From assembly GCF_003574295.1 (NCBI RefSeq), contig NZ_BHGK01000001.1:744001-808000 (forward strand): 64,000 nucleotides of DNA. The letters are read 5' to 3'. Source of the stretch: Mediterraneibacter butyricigenes. GTDB taxonomy: Bacteria > Bacillota > Clostridia > Lachnospirales > Lachnospiraceae. The notes below the pieces were generated by a model. That model had not been told where the DNA came from and searched no databases. It saw only the letters and a list, made by a program, of their open reading frames with translations. Of this stretch, positions 51,675 through 60,411 are shown piece after piece (positions within the stretch are counted from its first letter, which is position 1; every line of letters begins with the position of its first letter). The position numbers were made by a program, and so were the translations under genes.

Positions 51675-53398
51675 TAATGCGCATAGATCCCGCCTTGTTT
51701 CAGTAACTGTTCATGGGTTCCCCGTTCGGTAATTCCATTTTCAGAAACTACCAGGATTTCGTCGGCATTTCGAATTGTAGACAACCTGTGGGCAATGGTA
51801 ATTGTGGTACGGTCTTTTGCCAATTCTTCCAGGCTTTGTTGGATAAAGCGTTCACTCTCATTATCCAGAGCACTGGTCGCTTCATCCAGGATCAGAATCG
51901 CCGGATTCTTTAAGAAGACTCTGGCGATGGAGATCCTTTGTTTCTGTCCGCCTGAAAGTCTGGTGCCCCGCTCCCCAACAAAGGTATCATATCCCTCCGG
52001 AAGGTTCATGATAAAATCATGAATATTGGCTTTTTTTGCTGCTTCCATGATTTCTTCCAGACTTGCATCCGGTTTTCCATAAGCAATATTTTCTCGAATG
52101 CTTCCACAGAACAGATATACATCCTGCTGAACCAGCCCGATCTGACTCCGAAGACTTTCCAATGTGATCTTGCGCACATCTCTTCCGTCTACAGTAATCT
52201 TTCCCCCTGTCACATCATAAAATCTTGGCAACAGAGAACAAATCGTCGTTTTTCCACTTCCAGAAGGTCCTACCAAAGCAATGGATCTGCCTGCCGGGAT
52301 TTCAAAGGAAACATCGGAAAGCACCAAGGTTTCATCATCACTGTAATGAAAAGATACCTTTTCATAACATACATGTCCTTTGATTGTTTCTATCGGCTTT
52401 GCATCTGGCGCATCCACAATCTCCGGTTCCGTCTCCACCACATCCAAAAACCTACGGAAACCAGACAGTCCTTTCTGCATCATTTCTGTCAGCTCTACCA
52501 GGATCTGAATGGGACTGATAAAGATTCCTATATAAAGGGCATACATCGCAAGATCTGCCGGTTCCATCTGTCTGTGTGCAATCAGCCAACCGCCAAACAC
52601 CAGCGTCATCAGATACATCATTCCTTGAAAGAACAAGTTTCCACTCATAAAATTTCCCATACAGTGATAGTTAGCGTTTTTGGAAACCAAAAAAGCCCGG
52701 TTACTCTTTTCAAATTTTTCCCGTTCTATCTCTTCATTGGCAAAAGACTGCACCACCCGTATTCCGGATAATGTATCCTGCAAACTTGAATTCATATCTC
52801 CGATTTTTCGCCGGTTATCCATAAAGGTTGCCTGCATTTTCCGGTTCTGACCATAAGAAAATATCAACATCACTATCACCAGCCCCAGAAGCGGAATTGC
52901 CAGTTTCCAGTTGATCAGAAACAAGAATACAAAAGAACCTGCAATTTTGATTAAGGAAATAAATAGGTTTTCCGGTCCGTGATGCGCAAATTCTGAAATA
53001 TCAAACAAATCTGAAACCAATTTGCTCATCATCTGTCCGGAATTGTTCTGATCATAATAAGAAAAGGATAATTTCTCATAATGATCAAACAACTGCTGCC
53101 GCATATCCCGTTCCATTCTCGCTCCCATCATATGCCCCTGGTAGCTCACATAATATTTACAACCGGTCTGTAAAAAATACAGAAGGAAAAGTCCTGCCCC
53201 TATCGGCAATAAACCAGACAGAATCTTTGCAGAACTTTCTGCAAACAGAGTCTTCGTCAACATTCGTAGGATCTGCGGAAACACCAGATCCACAAAACTG
53301 ATGACTGCAGCACAGACCAAATCCAGAAAAAACACACCTTTGTAAGGTTCATAATATCGAACAAACTTTTTCATTGTTTCCATAATTTCTATCCCCAT
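51659..53398 (-). CDS. ABC transporter, fused permease and ATPase (exporter type)
   Basis: This 579-residue half-transporter has six membrane helices in residues 1-320 (YGQNRKMQATFMDNRRKIGD is the typical cytoplasmic loop) and an ATPase domain with GPSGSGKTT near 378-386, the Q-loop GLVQQDVYLFCGSIRENIA, the signature LSGGQKQRISIARVFLKNP near 480, LILDEATSALD and the H-loop in IAHRLSTIRNAD. It resembles MsbA/LmrA-like exporters that work as homodimers. Substrate is unknown. It stands alone, divergent from the TSUP permease. Confidence 0.92.
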   Translation of the reverse strand: MGIEIMETMKKFVRYYEPYKGVFFLDLVCAAVISFVDLVFPQILRMLTKTLFAESSAKILSGLLPIGAGLFLLYFLQTGCKYYVSYQGHMMGARMERDMRQQLFDHYEKLSFSYYDQNNSGQMMSKLVSDLFDISEFAHHGPENLFISLIKIAGSFVFLFLINWKLAIPLLGLVIVMLIFSYGQNRKMQATFMDNRRKIGDMNSSLQDTLSGIRVVQSFANEEIEREKFEKSNRAFLVSKNANYHCMGNFMSGNLFFQGMMYLMTLVFGGWLIAHRQMEPADLAMYALYIGIFISPIQILVELTEMMQKGLSGFRRFLDVVETEPEIVDAPDAKPIETIKGHVCYEKVSFHYSDDETLVLSDVSFEIPAGRSIALVGPSGSGKTTICSLLPRFYDVTGGKITVDGRDVRKITLESLRSQIGLVQQDVYLFCGSIRENIAYGKPDASLEEIMEAAKKANIHDFIMNLPEGYDTFVGERGTRLSGGQKQRISIARVFLKNPAILILDEATSALDNESERFIQQSLEELAKDRTTITIAHRLSTIRNADEILVVSENGITERGTHEQLLKQGGIYAHYYEMT

Positions 53399-53605
53399 TC
53401 TTACCTAAAGTTCTCTTGTGGATCTCGAGTTCCGCAAGTTCTCTTAGTATATCATATTTCGAGCCATCGTATTTAAACTTTTAGGATCTGTTCTGTTATA
53501 GTTTCTTTCTTACAGGTTTCTCCCTGAATTCCTCGACAATTTTCTCTTTCCATGATACATTATCTCTTAGCGAAATTTTTATATCCGAAAAATGGGGGGT
53601 TTTTC

Positions 53606-54355
53606 ATGTCTGTTCATACATTTATCATTCTGTGTCCATTGATCTTTCTTGCAGGATTTGTTGATTCCATCGCCGGAGGTGGCGGTCTGATCTCACTTCC
53701 TGCCTATATTTTCACCGGCATTCCGATCCACAATGCCATCGCAACCAACAAGCTTTCATCTTCCACCGGAACCTGCGTTTCCACCTGGCAACTGGTCAAA
53801 AATAAACGGGTCGTTGCCTGGCTGATCCCCGGAACCGTTATCTGTACTCTGATTGGTGCATTTTGCGGAGCAAACCTGGCACTTGTTATGAGTGACTGGA
53901 TTCTGAAAAAGGTTCTGATCGTCCTGCTGCCGATCGTTGCTTTCTGTGTGTTGAAAGATAAAGACACCACCGTTACGATCCCGGAAGGCTTCTCCGAAAA
54001 AAAACAATATATCATCTGTGGAATCTGTTCTTTTGTATTGGGAATGTACGACGGGTTCTACGGCCCCGGAACCGGAACGTTCCTGCTTCTCGCCTTTACC
54101 AAGCTGGGGAAAATCGACATGGTAAAAGCAACCGGAAATGTTAAGATCGTCAACTTAACTTCCAATCTGACGGCTCTGGTTACTTTTATCTTTGCCGGAA
54201 AAATTTTATGGAGTGTCGGAATCGTTACGTCTCTGTTTTGCATCGCCGGTCACTATCTTGGGGCTCATATGGTCATGAAAAACGGGACGAAAATCATTCG
54301 CCCCGTCATCCTGCTGGTACTAGCCCTGCTTTTAATTAAAATTATTTTTGGATAG
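53606..54355 (+). CDS. TSUP-family (TauE/SafE) membrane permease
   Basis: This 249-residue protein has about eight hydrophobic segments and the internal repeat typical of TSUP permeases: FVDSIAGGGGLISLPAYI near residues 17-34 and, in the second half, GMYDGFYGPGTGTFLLLAF near 148-166. Family members move sulfite, sulfonates or other organosulfur anions, but the substrate is not predictable here. I prefer the ATG at 53606, after a G-run, to an upstream ATG at 53552. It overlaps the convergent MFS gene by 14 bases. Confidence 0.88.
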   Translation: MSVHTFIILCPLIFLAGFVDSIAGGGGLISLPAYIFTGIPIHNAIATNKLSSSTGTCVSTWQLVKNKRVVAWLIPGTVICTLIGAFCGANLALVMSDWILKKVLIVLLPIVAFCVLKDKDTTVTIPEGFSEKKQYIICGICSFVLGMYDGFYGPGTGTFLLLAFTKLGKIDMVKATGNVKIVNLTSNLTALVTFIFAGKILWSVGIVTSLFCIAGHYLGAHMVMKNGTKIIRPVILLVLALLLIKIIFG

Positions 54356-55505
54356 AAGATACCACCGCTCCGACAAAGGAAATTCCTGCAAAAACCAGAT
54401 ACGGAGTTTCTGTATGTCCATCGAACCATGCGATCAATTTCAGGATCAACGGAGAAGTTGACGCTGCCAGATTGCAGCCTACCAGAACCAGAGACGTGGT
54501 CAGGCTCACAAGTTCTATCGGCAATTCCTCTGATACCCCATTCAGACAACAGGTCAGCGGAATCATGTAGAAAAATCCGGATAACGCCGCTCCAACCGTC
54601 AAAACCAGCAAACTGTGGGAACTCACAATCAAAAGAAGGCTAAGACCCAAACCAATCAGACCGACCGCTTCTAATTTCTGTTTCCACAGATCACGCATCT
54701 GTCCGAACAGGACCCCTGCCACAATACTCGCTACCATCAGGATGCTCAGTACAATGCTGGAATCCGATTCATTTCCTATCCCGCGTTCCAATACGAACGA
54801 GGGGACTCTCAAAGATATCACACTGTTTACCAGAATCATAAAGCCGGCTGTCACAACAAGCCGTAACAATGTCACAACTTCTTTTCCTGATAAACTTCGA
54901 CTCGGATGATTCTTTTGCTTCTGCTCTGTCTTTTCAGCACTACGTGCTTCGATTCCTTTCGGTTCCTCCGGAAGAAATCTCAGATACAAAACCAGGATCA
55001 CAACCCCGAATCCATAAATACAAAATGCAAGATTCCATCGAATCAAAAGCAGTCTTCCGACCACCAGCGTCATCAGGATATTTCCCGCCACTTCGATAGA
55101 GGCACGATATCCCAGCAATGTCACTTTTTCCCTGCCTTCGAATCGTTCACTGATCATACTAACCGCCCGTCCGTTGACCAGTCCTAATCCAATACCAAGA
55201 AACGCACGGGATGCAAAGATCACCGGATAACTTTCTACAAAAACCGGAACCACACCAGCTACAGACAATAGAATCAATCCCTGAGTAATCCAGAATTTTT
55301 CGGATGCAAACCGATAGATCCAGTTGCTGCCCAGAATCATCAACATCATGCAAAAAGAAGGAATGGATACCAGCATTTCCACCTGATCTGTGGAATAAGC
55401 CGGAAACGCTTTCTGCATTAAGGGCAAAAGCGGCGTCACCGAGAAGGTCGTTGTCAGCATAAACGACAACGACAGTACCGTGATTTTTTCCATCCTTCTG
55501 TTCAT
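54342..55505 (-). CDS. MFS transporter
   Basis: This 387-residue protein has about twelve hydrophobic segments and the MFS loop RAFLGIGLGLVNGRAVSMISERFEGREKVTLLGYR near residues 84-118, with the conserved G and R pattern between helices 4 and 5. It is the drug/metabolite exporter-like type, but no substrate can be assigned. A short cytoplasmic loop rich in K, E and Q (KTEQKQKNHPSRSL) splits the two halves. GAGG lies before the ATG at 55505. It is 79 bases after the symporter gene on the same strand and may be co-transcribed with it. Confidence 0.85.
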   Translation of the reverse strand: MNRRMEKITVLSLSFMLTTTFSVTPLLPLMQKAFPAYSTDQVEMLVSIPSFCMMLMILGSNWIYRFASEKFWITQGLILLSVAGVVPVFVESYPVIFASRAFLGIGLGLVNGRAVSMISERFEGREKVTLLGYRASIEVAGNILMTLVVGRLLLIRWNLAFCIYGFGVVILVLYLRFLPEEPKGIEARSAEKTEQKQKNHPSRSLSGKEVVTLLRLVVTAGFMILVNSVISLRVPSFVLERGIGNESDSSIVLSILMVASIVAGVLFGQMRDLWKQKLEAVGLIGLGLSLLLIVSSHSLLVLTVGAALSGFFYMIPLTCCLNGVSEELPIELVSLTTSLVLVGCNLAASTSPLILKLIAWFDGHTETPYLVFAGISFVGAVVSSIQK

Positions 55506-55584
55506 ATGTGCTTCCTCTTCCCCTAACAAATTTCATGTATTTCCTGTCGATTGTTTTCTGTTGATTCATCAAATCATATCAGAA

Positions 55585-56808
55585 TTATTTTTCCAGATCA
55601 ATTTTTTCCTGCAATACCACACATCCTGCCAGGTCTCCGATTACATTGACGCAGGTTGCTCCCATATCACACAGAGTATTGATACTGATATAAACACCCA
55701 TGATTCCGGCCGGAAGTCCTGCCATGGTAGCCAGTGCTGCGAAGGACGCGATTGCTCCTCCCGGGATTCCCGGTGTTCCTACTGACAGCAATGTATTCGC
55801 AAGAAGAATAATCACCATCATGGATACACTGACATTGACTCCACATGCATTTGCGAAAAATATAATCATAAAGGACATGACAATGGAAACCGCATCCATA
55901 TTTACCGTTGCTCCAAGCGGAACTGCGATACTGGAGATCTGGTTGGACACACCCAGTTCTTCTTCTACACATCGTTTGCTGATCGGAATCGTCGCAGAAC
56001 TGGAACAGGTTCCGAATGCATTCAGAGCTGCCGGAAGAATCGCACGGAAGAAACGGATTGGGTTTACTTTTCCCAGTACTTTTACCGCAGTTCCATAGAC
56101 AATAAATGCAAATCCAAAGAATGCTGCATATAAAATAATCAATTGTGTTGCCAAAGAAAGGATCGTGTCCGTTCCATTTGCCTCTACGACCGGAACGATG
56201 GTACAGAAGACTCCGATCGGTGTAAAATACATGACTGTACTGATGACTTTTAAGCAGACTTCATTGCAGGAATCAATCACCTTCAATAGCGGCTTTCCCT
56301 TTTCTCCGATCGCAATCAGCGTAAATCCGATAATCACTGCGAACGTCAACACCTGAAGCATATTCCCGTTGGCAAACGCTGCGATCGGATTGGACGGGAT
56401 CAGCCCCTTGATCGTATCCAGGATGCTGTTCATCTCTGTCGCCTGAATGTCAGCCGTTGCCATTTCAAAATGAACCCCCTTGCCCAGACGGATCAATCTC
56501 GGAATGATCAGCCCTACAAAACTTGCCAGTACTGTTGTCCCCAGGAAAAACAGCATTGCTGCACCTGTAATCTTTCCGGTGATTTTTGCGCTTCCAATAC
56601 TGGTGATTCCCATCACGATCGAACAGAATACTAACGGAAAGATCATCATATTCAAAGCATTCATATAAATACTTCCCACCAGACCGGTTGCCGTCAGAAC
56701 AAACTCCGATTTATTTGCCAGAAACAGGCCGACCAGAATTCCAAGGATCAATCCCGTAAAAATTGCTCCCGTAATATGTTTTCGATACCATTGATAAAAT
56801 TGTTTCAT
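55585..56808 (-). CDS. Dicarboxylate/amino acid:cation symporter (DAACS, SLC1 family)
   Basis: This 407-residue Na+- or H+-coupled importer of dicarboxylates or small neutral or acidic amino acids has eight helices and the two re-entrant loops. The serine-rich HP1 loop reads GTCSSSATIPISKRC near residues 272-286, the helix 7 motif is NMDAVSI (the usual NMDGT varies here) and the HP2 tip is GTPGIPGGAIASF. The variation at NMDGT makes the substrate hard to call; SstT-like or GltP-like are both possible. GGAG seven bases upstream sets the ATG at 56808. A long leader with a strong stem-loop precedes it. Confidence 0.9.
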   Translation of the reverse strand: MKQFYQWYRKHITGAIFTGLILGILVGLFLANKSEFVLTATGLVGSIYMNALNMMIFPLVFCSIVMGITSIGSAKITGKITGAAMLFFLGTTVLASFVGLIIPRLIRLGKGVHFEMATADIQATEMNSILDTIKGLIPSNPIAAFANGNMLQVLTFAVIIGFTLIAIGEKGKPLLKVIDSCNEVCLKVISTVMYFTPIGVFCTIVPVVEANGTDTILSLATQLIILYAAFFGFAFIVYGTAVKVLGKVNPIRFFRAILPAALNAFGTCSSSATIPISKRCVEEELGVSNQISSIAVPLGATVNMDAVSIVMSFMIIFFANACGVNVSVSMMVIILLANTLLSVGTPGIPGGAIASFAALATMAGLPAGIMGVYISINTLCDMGATCVNVIGDLAGCVVLQEKIDLEK

Positions 56809-56873
56809 TTGTGCTCTCCTTACCTTTTTCTGCATAACTTCTGTGCATCGCTACAATCCCGCCGAAGACTGTC

Positions 56874-56923
56874 CCCGATGAGAGATTCGTTCCATCATTG
56901 GTATCATTTCTCTCACATCCGGG
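56874..56923 (-). other. Structured leader hairpin of the DAACS symporter gene
   Basis: TGAGAGA and TCTCTCA (56909-56915 with 56879-56885), extended by CCCG/CGGG, form a stem around a 23-base loop in the leader. It lies between the promoter at 56943-56972 and the ATG, and no U-run follows. I do not recognise a known riboswitch. Confidence 0.45.
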
Positions 56924-56942
56924 CTATGCAAATTTAATTTTT

Positions 56943-56972
56943 AGTATATATCCACACACTTCCATTCGTCAA
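56943..56972 (-). promoter_or_regulatory. Promoter of the DAACS symporter gene
   Basis: TTGACG (56972-56967) and TATACT (56948-56943) are 18 bases apart on the minus strand. This leaves a leader of about 130 bases. Confidence 0.65.
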
Positions 56973-57083
56973 TTCTTTCCGGATAAATCCAACCGTTTTC
57001 CGACCGTTTCTATAGGAAAACAGGACTGTTTTTCGAAATATTACTCCGATAAACGAAAAAAATGTTTTCCCCGGTAAGATATG

Positions 57084-57092
57084 TGCTATAAT
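57084..57092 (+). promoter_or_regulatory. Extended -10 promoter of ddh
   Basis: TGCTATAAT is a perfect extended -10 element about 30 bases before the ddh ATG. I see no good -35, as is usual for extended -10 promoters. Confidence 0.6.
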
Positions 57093-57122
57093 TTTGACCA
57101 GAATATTGAGGAGGTTTTCATA

Positions 57123-58109
57123 ATGGAAAAAATAAAAATCGGAATTGTAGGATATGGAAATATCGGCCGGGGTGTAGAACAGGCCATCAAACGAAATGAT
57201 GATATGGAATTAAAGGCAGTCTTTACAAGACGTGCTCCAGAGACAGTTGCAATCCAGACAGAGACTGCAGAAGTGAAACCTTTTGATGATATGGAAGCGA
57301 TGAAAGATCAGATCGATGTTATGATCCTCTGCGGCGGTTCTGCCACAGATCTTCCGGTCATCGGACCAAAGGTTGCCGCTTCTTTTAACACCATCGACAG
57401 CTTTGATACCCATGCAAAAATTCCGGAATATTTTGCAAACGTAGACAAAGCAGCCAAAGAAGGCGGAAACATCGGCATCATTTCCGTAGGCTGGGATCCT
57501 GGAATGTTCTCTTTGAACCGTCTGTATGCAGAATCCATTCTGGTACAGGGAAGTACTTACACTTTCTGGGGAAAAGGTGTCAGCCAGGGCCATTCCGATG
57601 CGATCCGTCGGATCGAGGGTGTAAAAAATGCGATCCAGTACACCGTTCCGATCGAAGCAGCCGTTGACCAGGTACGCAGCGGAAGTGAACCGGAACTCAC
57701 CACACGCCAGAAACATTTGAGAGACTGTTATGTTGTGGCAGAAGAAGGTGCCGATAAAGCAGCCATCGAACAGGCCATCAAGAACATGCCGAACTACTTT
57801 GATGAATACGATACAACCGTAAACTTTATCTCCGAAGAAGAGTTAAAGGCAAACCACAGCAAAATGCCTCACGGCGGTTTTGTAATCCGTACCGGAGAGA
57901 CCGGATGCGAAGGCAATAAACACGTGATCGAATATTCTCTGAAACTGGATTCCAATCCGGAATTCACCGGAAGTGTTCTGGTTGCTTACGCACGTGCCGC
58001 TTACAGACTCTCCAAAAACGGAGAATCCGGAGCTCGCAGCGTCTTTGACATTGCACCGGCAATGCTGTCACAGATGACACCGGAAGAATTGAGATCTCAT
58101 CTGCTGTAA
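57123..58109 (+). CDS. ddh: meso-Diaminopimelate D-dehydrogenase
   Basis: This 328-residue NADPH enzyme makes meso-diaminopimelate in one step from tetrahydrodipicolinate, the short branch of lysine and cell-wall synthesis. The dinucleotide motif is IGIVGYGNIGRGVE (residues 5-18). Other family stretches are LCGGSATDLP, SFDTHAKIPEYF, SVGWDPGMFSLNR and WGKGVSQGHSDAIRRI. Length is normal. AGGAGG lies eight bases before the ATG at 57123. The product is used by MurE at 43.6-45.1 kb. Confidence 0.96.
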   Translation: MEKIKIGIVGYGNIGRGVEQAIKRNDDMELKAVFTRRAPETVAIQTETAEVKPFDDMEAMKDQIDVMILCGGSATDLPVIGPKVAASFNTIDSFDTHAKIPEYFANVDKAAKEGGNIGIISVGWDPGMFSLNRLYAESILVQGSTYTFWGKGVSQGHSDAIRRIEGVKNAIQYTVPIEAAVDQVRSGSEPELTTRQKHLRDCYVVAEEGADKAAIEQAIKNMPNYFDEYDTTVNFISEEELKANHSKMPHGGFVIRTGETGCEGNKHVIEYSLKLDSNPEFTGSVLVAYARAAYRLSKNGESGARSVFDIAPAMLSQMTPEELRSHLL

Positions 58110-58167
58110 TATCATCTGATCCGGGCACTCCCCTGTTTAAAAAATAATCGTGAACGATTGCCGGTAG

Positions 58168-58201
58168 CAGAAGCTTCCTGATTTCAGGAGCTTCTGTTTT
58201 T
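58168..58201 (+). terminator. ddh terminator
   Basis: CAGAAGCTTCCTG and CAGGAGCTTCTG form a stem with one bulge around ATTT, followed by TTTTTGG. Confidence 0.85.
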
Positions 58202-58231
58202 GGTTACGGTTCACAGAATGTTCACAACTTT

Positions 58232-58258
58232 TTAGCACTCTCCTCTTTACAGTGCTAA
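58232..58258 (+). promoter_or_regulatory. CIRCE operator (HrcA site) of hsp20
   Basis: TTAGCACTC, nine bases, CAGTGCTAA is a CIRCE element with one mismatch to consensus. The entire 27 bases, spacer included, equal the clpB operator read in its direction of transcription. Confidence 0.93.
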
Positions 58259-58274
58259 TATTATATGTTATATT
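58246..58274 (+). promoter_or_regulatory. hsp20 promoter
   Basis: TTTACA (58246-58251) and TATATT (58269-58274) are 17 bases apart. As at clpB, the -35 box lies inside CIRCE. Confidence 0.8.
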
Positions 58275-58320
58275 ACACCTAGAACAAAGATAACAGATCT
58301 TTCGAAAGGAGATATGACAT

Positions 58321-58780
58321 ATGTTAAGACCAAGTATTTTCACGATAGTTTATTTGATGACTTTTTTGATTTTCCATTTTATGATGACAAAGCAGCCCGC
58401 AAAGCTGAGAAGAAACTGTACGGCCATCACGTACATGATCTGATGAAGACCGATATCAAAGAGAAGAAAGACGGTTACGAACTCATCATCGATCTTCCGG
58501 GATTCCATAAAGATCAGGTCAGCGCCGAACTGACCAACGGATATCTGGTTATCAGCGCCGCAAAGGGAATGGATCAGGAATCCTCTGATAAAGCTTCCGA
58601 ACGTTATCTCAGAAGAGAACGTTTTGCAGGATCCTGCCAGAGAAGCTACTATGTCGGCGAAGATATTTCTGAAGAAGATATTAAAGCCGAATTTAAGCAC
58701 GGCGTTTTAAAACTTTTGTTCCGAAGAAAGAAGCACAGCCCGTAGAAGATACGAAAAAATTCATTTCCATCGAGGGTTGA
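58321..58780 (+). pseudogene. Hsp20/alpha-crystallin small heat-shock protein with two single-base frameshifts
   Basis: The reading frame is broken twice. The expected start MLRPSIF is encoded from the ATG at 58321, which has AGGAG nine bases upstream. After the T-run at 58337-58340 the frame must move by one base to continue HDSLFDDFFDFPF and the alpha-crystallin domain (MKTDIKEKKDGYELIIDLPGF, then FAGSCQRSYYVGEDI). At the T-run 58714-58717 it must move again to reach VPKKEAQPVEDTKKFISIEG and the stop at 58780. Each break equals loss of one T. Uncorrected, an open frame runs only from 58314 to 58745 and ends RRKKHSP. The cause may be sequencing error in homopolymers or true decay. The protein is an ATP-independent holdase, controlled by HrcA here. 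Confidence 0.85.
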
Positions 58781-58888
58781 TGCTTACAGGGCCCAGCCTT
58801 CCTCTCATGATAAAAGCTGGTTTTTCAGAAATTTTTTCAGAAATTGAATATGATTCCTACATTTGACATACCAGTCAGGCAACGAAAG

Positions 58889-58925
58889 GGGCAGGCACTG
58901 TAAGATACAGTGTCTGTCCTTTTCC
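58889..58925 (+). terminator. hsp20 terminator
   Basis: A 14-base stem with two G-U pairs (58889-58902 with 58906-58919) and an AGA loop is followed by TTTTT. It separates hsp20 from the J-protein gene. Confidence 0.85.
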
Positions 58926-58950
58926 ACAATATAGAACTGATACAACAACG

Positions 58951-59036
58951 CAACAGACAGCATACAATCGATAACACCGATACAGCACCATCGCAACAGA
59001 CAGCATACAATCGGTAACATCGATACAATAACATGC
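58951..59036. repeat. Two-unit 43-base tandem repeat upstream of the J-protein gene
   Basis: The block GCAACAGACAGCATACAATC followed by a run of GATAAC/GGTAAC and CGATACA occurs at 58951 and again at 58994, a period of 43 bases, with a few differences. A partial third unit precedes it (GATACAACAAC near 58940). It fills the gap before the ribosome binding site. Confidence 0.7.
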
Positions 59037-59058
59037 AAATACTCAGGAGGTGAAAGTT

Positions 59059-60111
59059 ATGAGTGCCAAACGTGATTATTACGAAATATTGGGTCTGGAT
59101 AAAAAAGCCACCGATGCTTCTATTAAAAAAGCATATCGAAAGCTGGCCAAAAAATATCATCCGGACTCTAACCCCAATGATAAAGAAGCCGAGAAACGAT
59201 TTAAAGAAGTGACAGAAGCGTACAACGTACTGAGTGATAAAGAAAAGAAGAAATTATATGACCAGTTTGGCCATGCAGGACTGGATCCAAACGGTCCTTT
59301 TGCAAATGGTGGTGCCTATGGAACTTCCGGCAACTATACCGGAGCCGGTGGAAGTCGGAATTCTTATGCCTACCGAAGCCCCGATGGAACTTATCAGGAA
59401 TTCCATTTTGAAGGCGGCGATATGAATGATATCTTCGGAGACATGTTTGGAGATATTTTCCATCATACACATTCCGGTTCCTCCGCAGGAGCTCGTAGCG
59501 GATTCGGCAATGGATTTGGGAACGGATTTTCCGGTCAGAATTATAAACAAAAGGGAGAAGATCTTCATACAGAGATCGATGTTTCCTTCCACGATGCCGC
59601 TTTCGGTTGTGACAAAGTGATTCATCTGACCAATCCTTCTACCGGACAGACGCAAAGTCTGCAGGTTCACATCCCTGCCGGTATTGATGATGGAAAGAGT
59701 GTCCGTCTGAAAGGAAAAGGACATCCCGGAATCGGCGGCGGTCCAGCCGGAGATCTGTTCCTGAAAGTTCACATTCAGAACAGTACTGCTTTCACTCGAA
59801 AAGGATTGGATATTTACACGACAAAACGGGTGCCTTTTACCACCGCTGCTTTAGGCGGAGAGGCTTTGGTTTCCACCCTGGATGGGCAGGTACTCTGTAA
59901 AGTCCGGCCCGGAACCCAGTCCGGTTCTAAGATCCGGCTGAAGGGAAAGGGTATTGTTTCCATGCAAAATCCATCGGTTCACGGAGATCTGTATGTAACA
60001 ATCCAGATCGATGTTCCGAAGAATCTTTCGCCGGAAGCACAGAAAAAACTGAAAGAGTTTGAGGCCTGCTGCAACAAAAATTCCCGTTATCAAAGCAGTA
60101 AAGCATCCTAA
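59059..60111 (+). CDS. J-domain co-chaperone, CbpA-like (class B DnaJ)
   Basis: This 350-residue protein has a J domain (residues 3-68) with the essential HPD in KKYHPDSNP, a Gly/Phe-rich linker (about 70-160, with [12 protein letters not shown]), and the C-terminal substrate domain from about 165 ([18 protein letters not shown]). The zinc-finger repeats CxxCxGxG of true DnaJ are absent, which makes it CbpA-like. It stimulates DnaK. I chose the ATG at 59059, eight bases after AGGAGG; a GTG nine bases earlier overlaps that site. It follows hsp20 but after a terminator and a tandem repeat. Confidence 0.92.
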   Translation: MSAKRDYYEILGLDKKATDASIKKAYRKLAKKYHPDSNPNDKEAEKRFKEVTEAYNVLSDKEKKKLYDQFGHAGLDPNGPFANGGAYGTSGNYTGAGGSRNSYAYRSPDGTYQEFHFEGGDMNDIFGDMFGDIFHHTHSGSSAGARSGFGNGFGNGFSGQNYKQKGEDLHTEIDVSFHDAAFGCDKVIHLTNPSTGQTQSLQVHIPAGIDDGKSVRLKGKGHPGIGGGPAGDLFLKVHIQNSTAFTRKGLDIYTTKRVPFTTAALGGEALVSTLDGQVLCKVRPGTQSGSKIRLKGKGIVSMQNPSVHGDLYVTIQIDVPKNLSPEAQKKLKEFEACCNKNSRYQSSKAS

Positions 60112-60178
60112 TTTTTGCGGAAAACCGTTTAATTTTTCTTAATTTAATGTAATAAAGCAACAAAATATACAAAACCTA

Positions 60179-60207
60179 TTGATAAATTTATTTTCTTATG
60201 ATACTCT
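60179..60207 (+). promoter_or_regulatory. Candidate promoter of the glycine riboswitch transcript
   Basis: TTGATA (60179-60184) and TACTCT (60202-60207) are 17 bases apart. The predicted start is just before the first leader hairpin at 60229. Confidence 0.45.
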
Positions 60208-60228
60208 GGATTTGTGTATAAAACAGAG

Positions 60229-60402
60229 AGCGAGTATGTGTCCCGGCATTTTCGCCGGGATATTTGCTTGTTAACTCAGGAGAGTCTCTTCCCAAATCAA
60301 CTATAATCATAATCTAAAAGGGAAAGAGCGCCGAAGGTGTACGCAGCAATGGAGCCTGTTTTTATTCCATTACTGTTAATCTCTCAGGCAAAAGGATGGA
60401 GG
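60229..60402 (+). ncRNA. Glycine riboswitch (single aptamer with upstream hairpin)
   Basis: The aptamer core is unmistakable: GGAGAG at 60279, GCGCCGAAGG near 60328, and AATCTCTCAGGCAAAAGGA near 60378-60396. Only one aptamer is present. Upstream, 60229-60268 folds into a long hairpin (AGCGAGTA with TATTTGCT, then TCCCGGC with GCCGGGA) in the place where tandem versions have their first aptamer. The 3' side of the closing stem contains GGAGG, the ribosome binding site of the symporter that follows, so glycine binding should reduce translation. Confidence 0.9.
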
Positions 60403-60411
60403 AATGAAAGT

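Noticed and set aside
58951-59036. CRISPR-like repeat
   Set aside because: Two adjacent units of 43 bases without unique spacers of constant length, and no cas genes in the window. It is a plain tandem repeat.
58805-59160. Two minus-strand open frames rich in Cys and Leu upstream of the J-protein gene
   Set aside because: They are made by the 43-base tandem repeat and the hsp20 terminator; no ribosome binding site or family match.
60337-60411. 25-codon N-terminal extension of the AGCS symporter
   Set aside because: It lies inside the glycine aptamer. The ATG at 60412 has GGAGG at the right distance and matches the family start.
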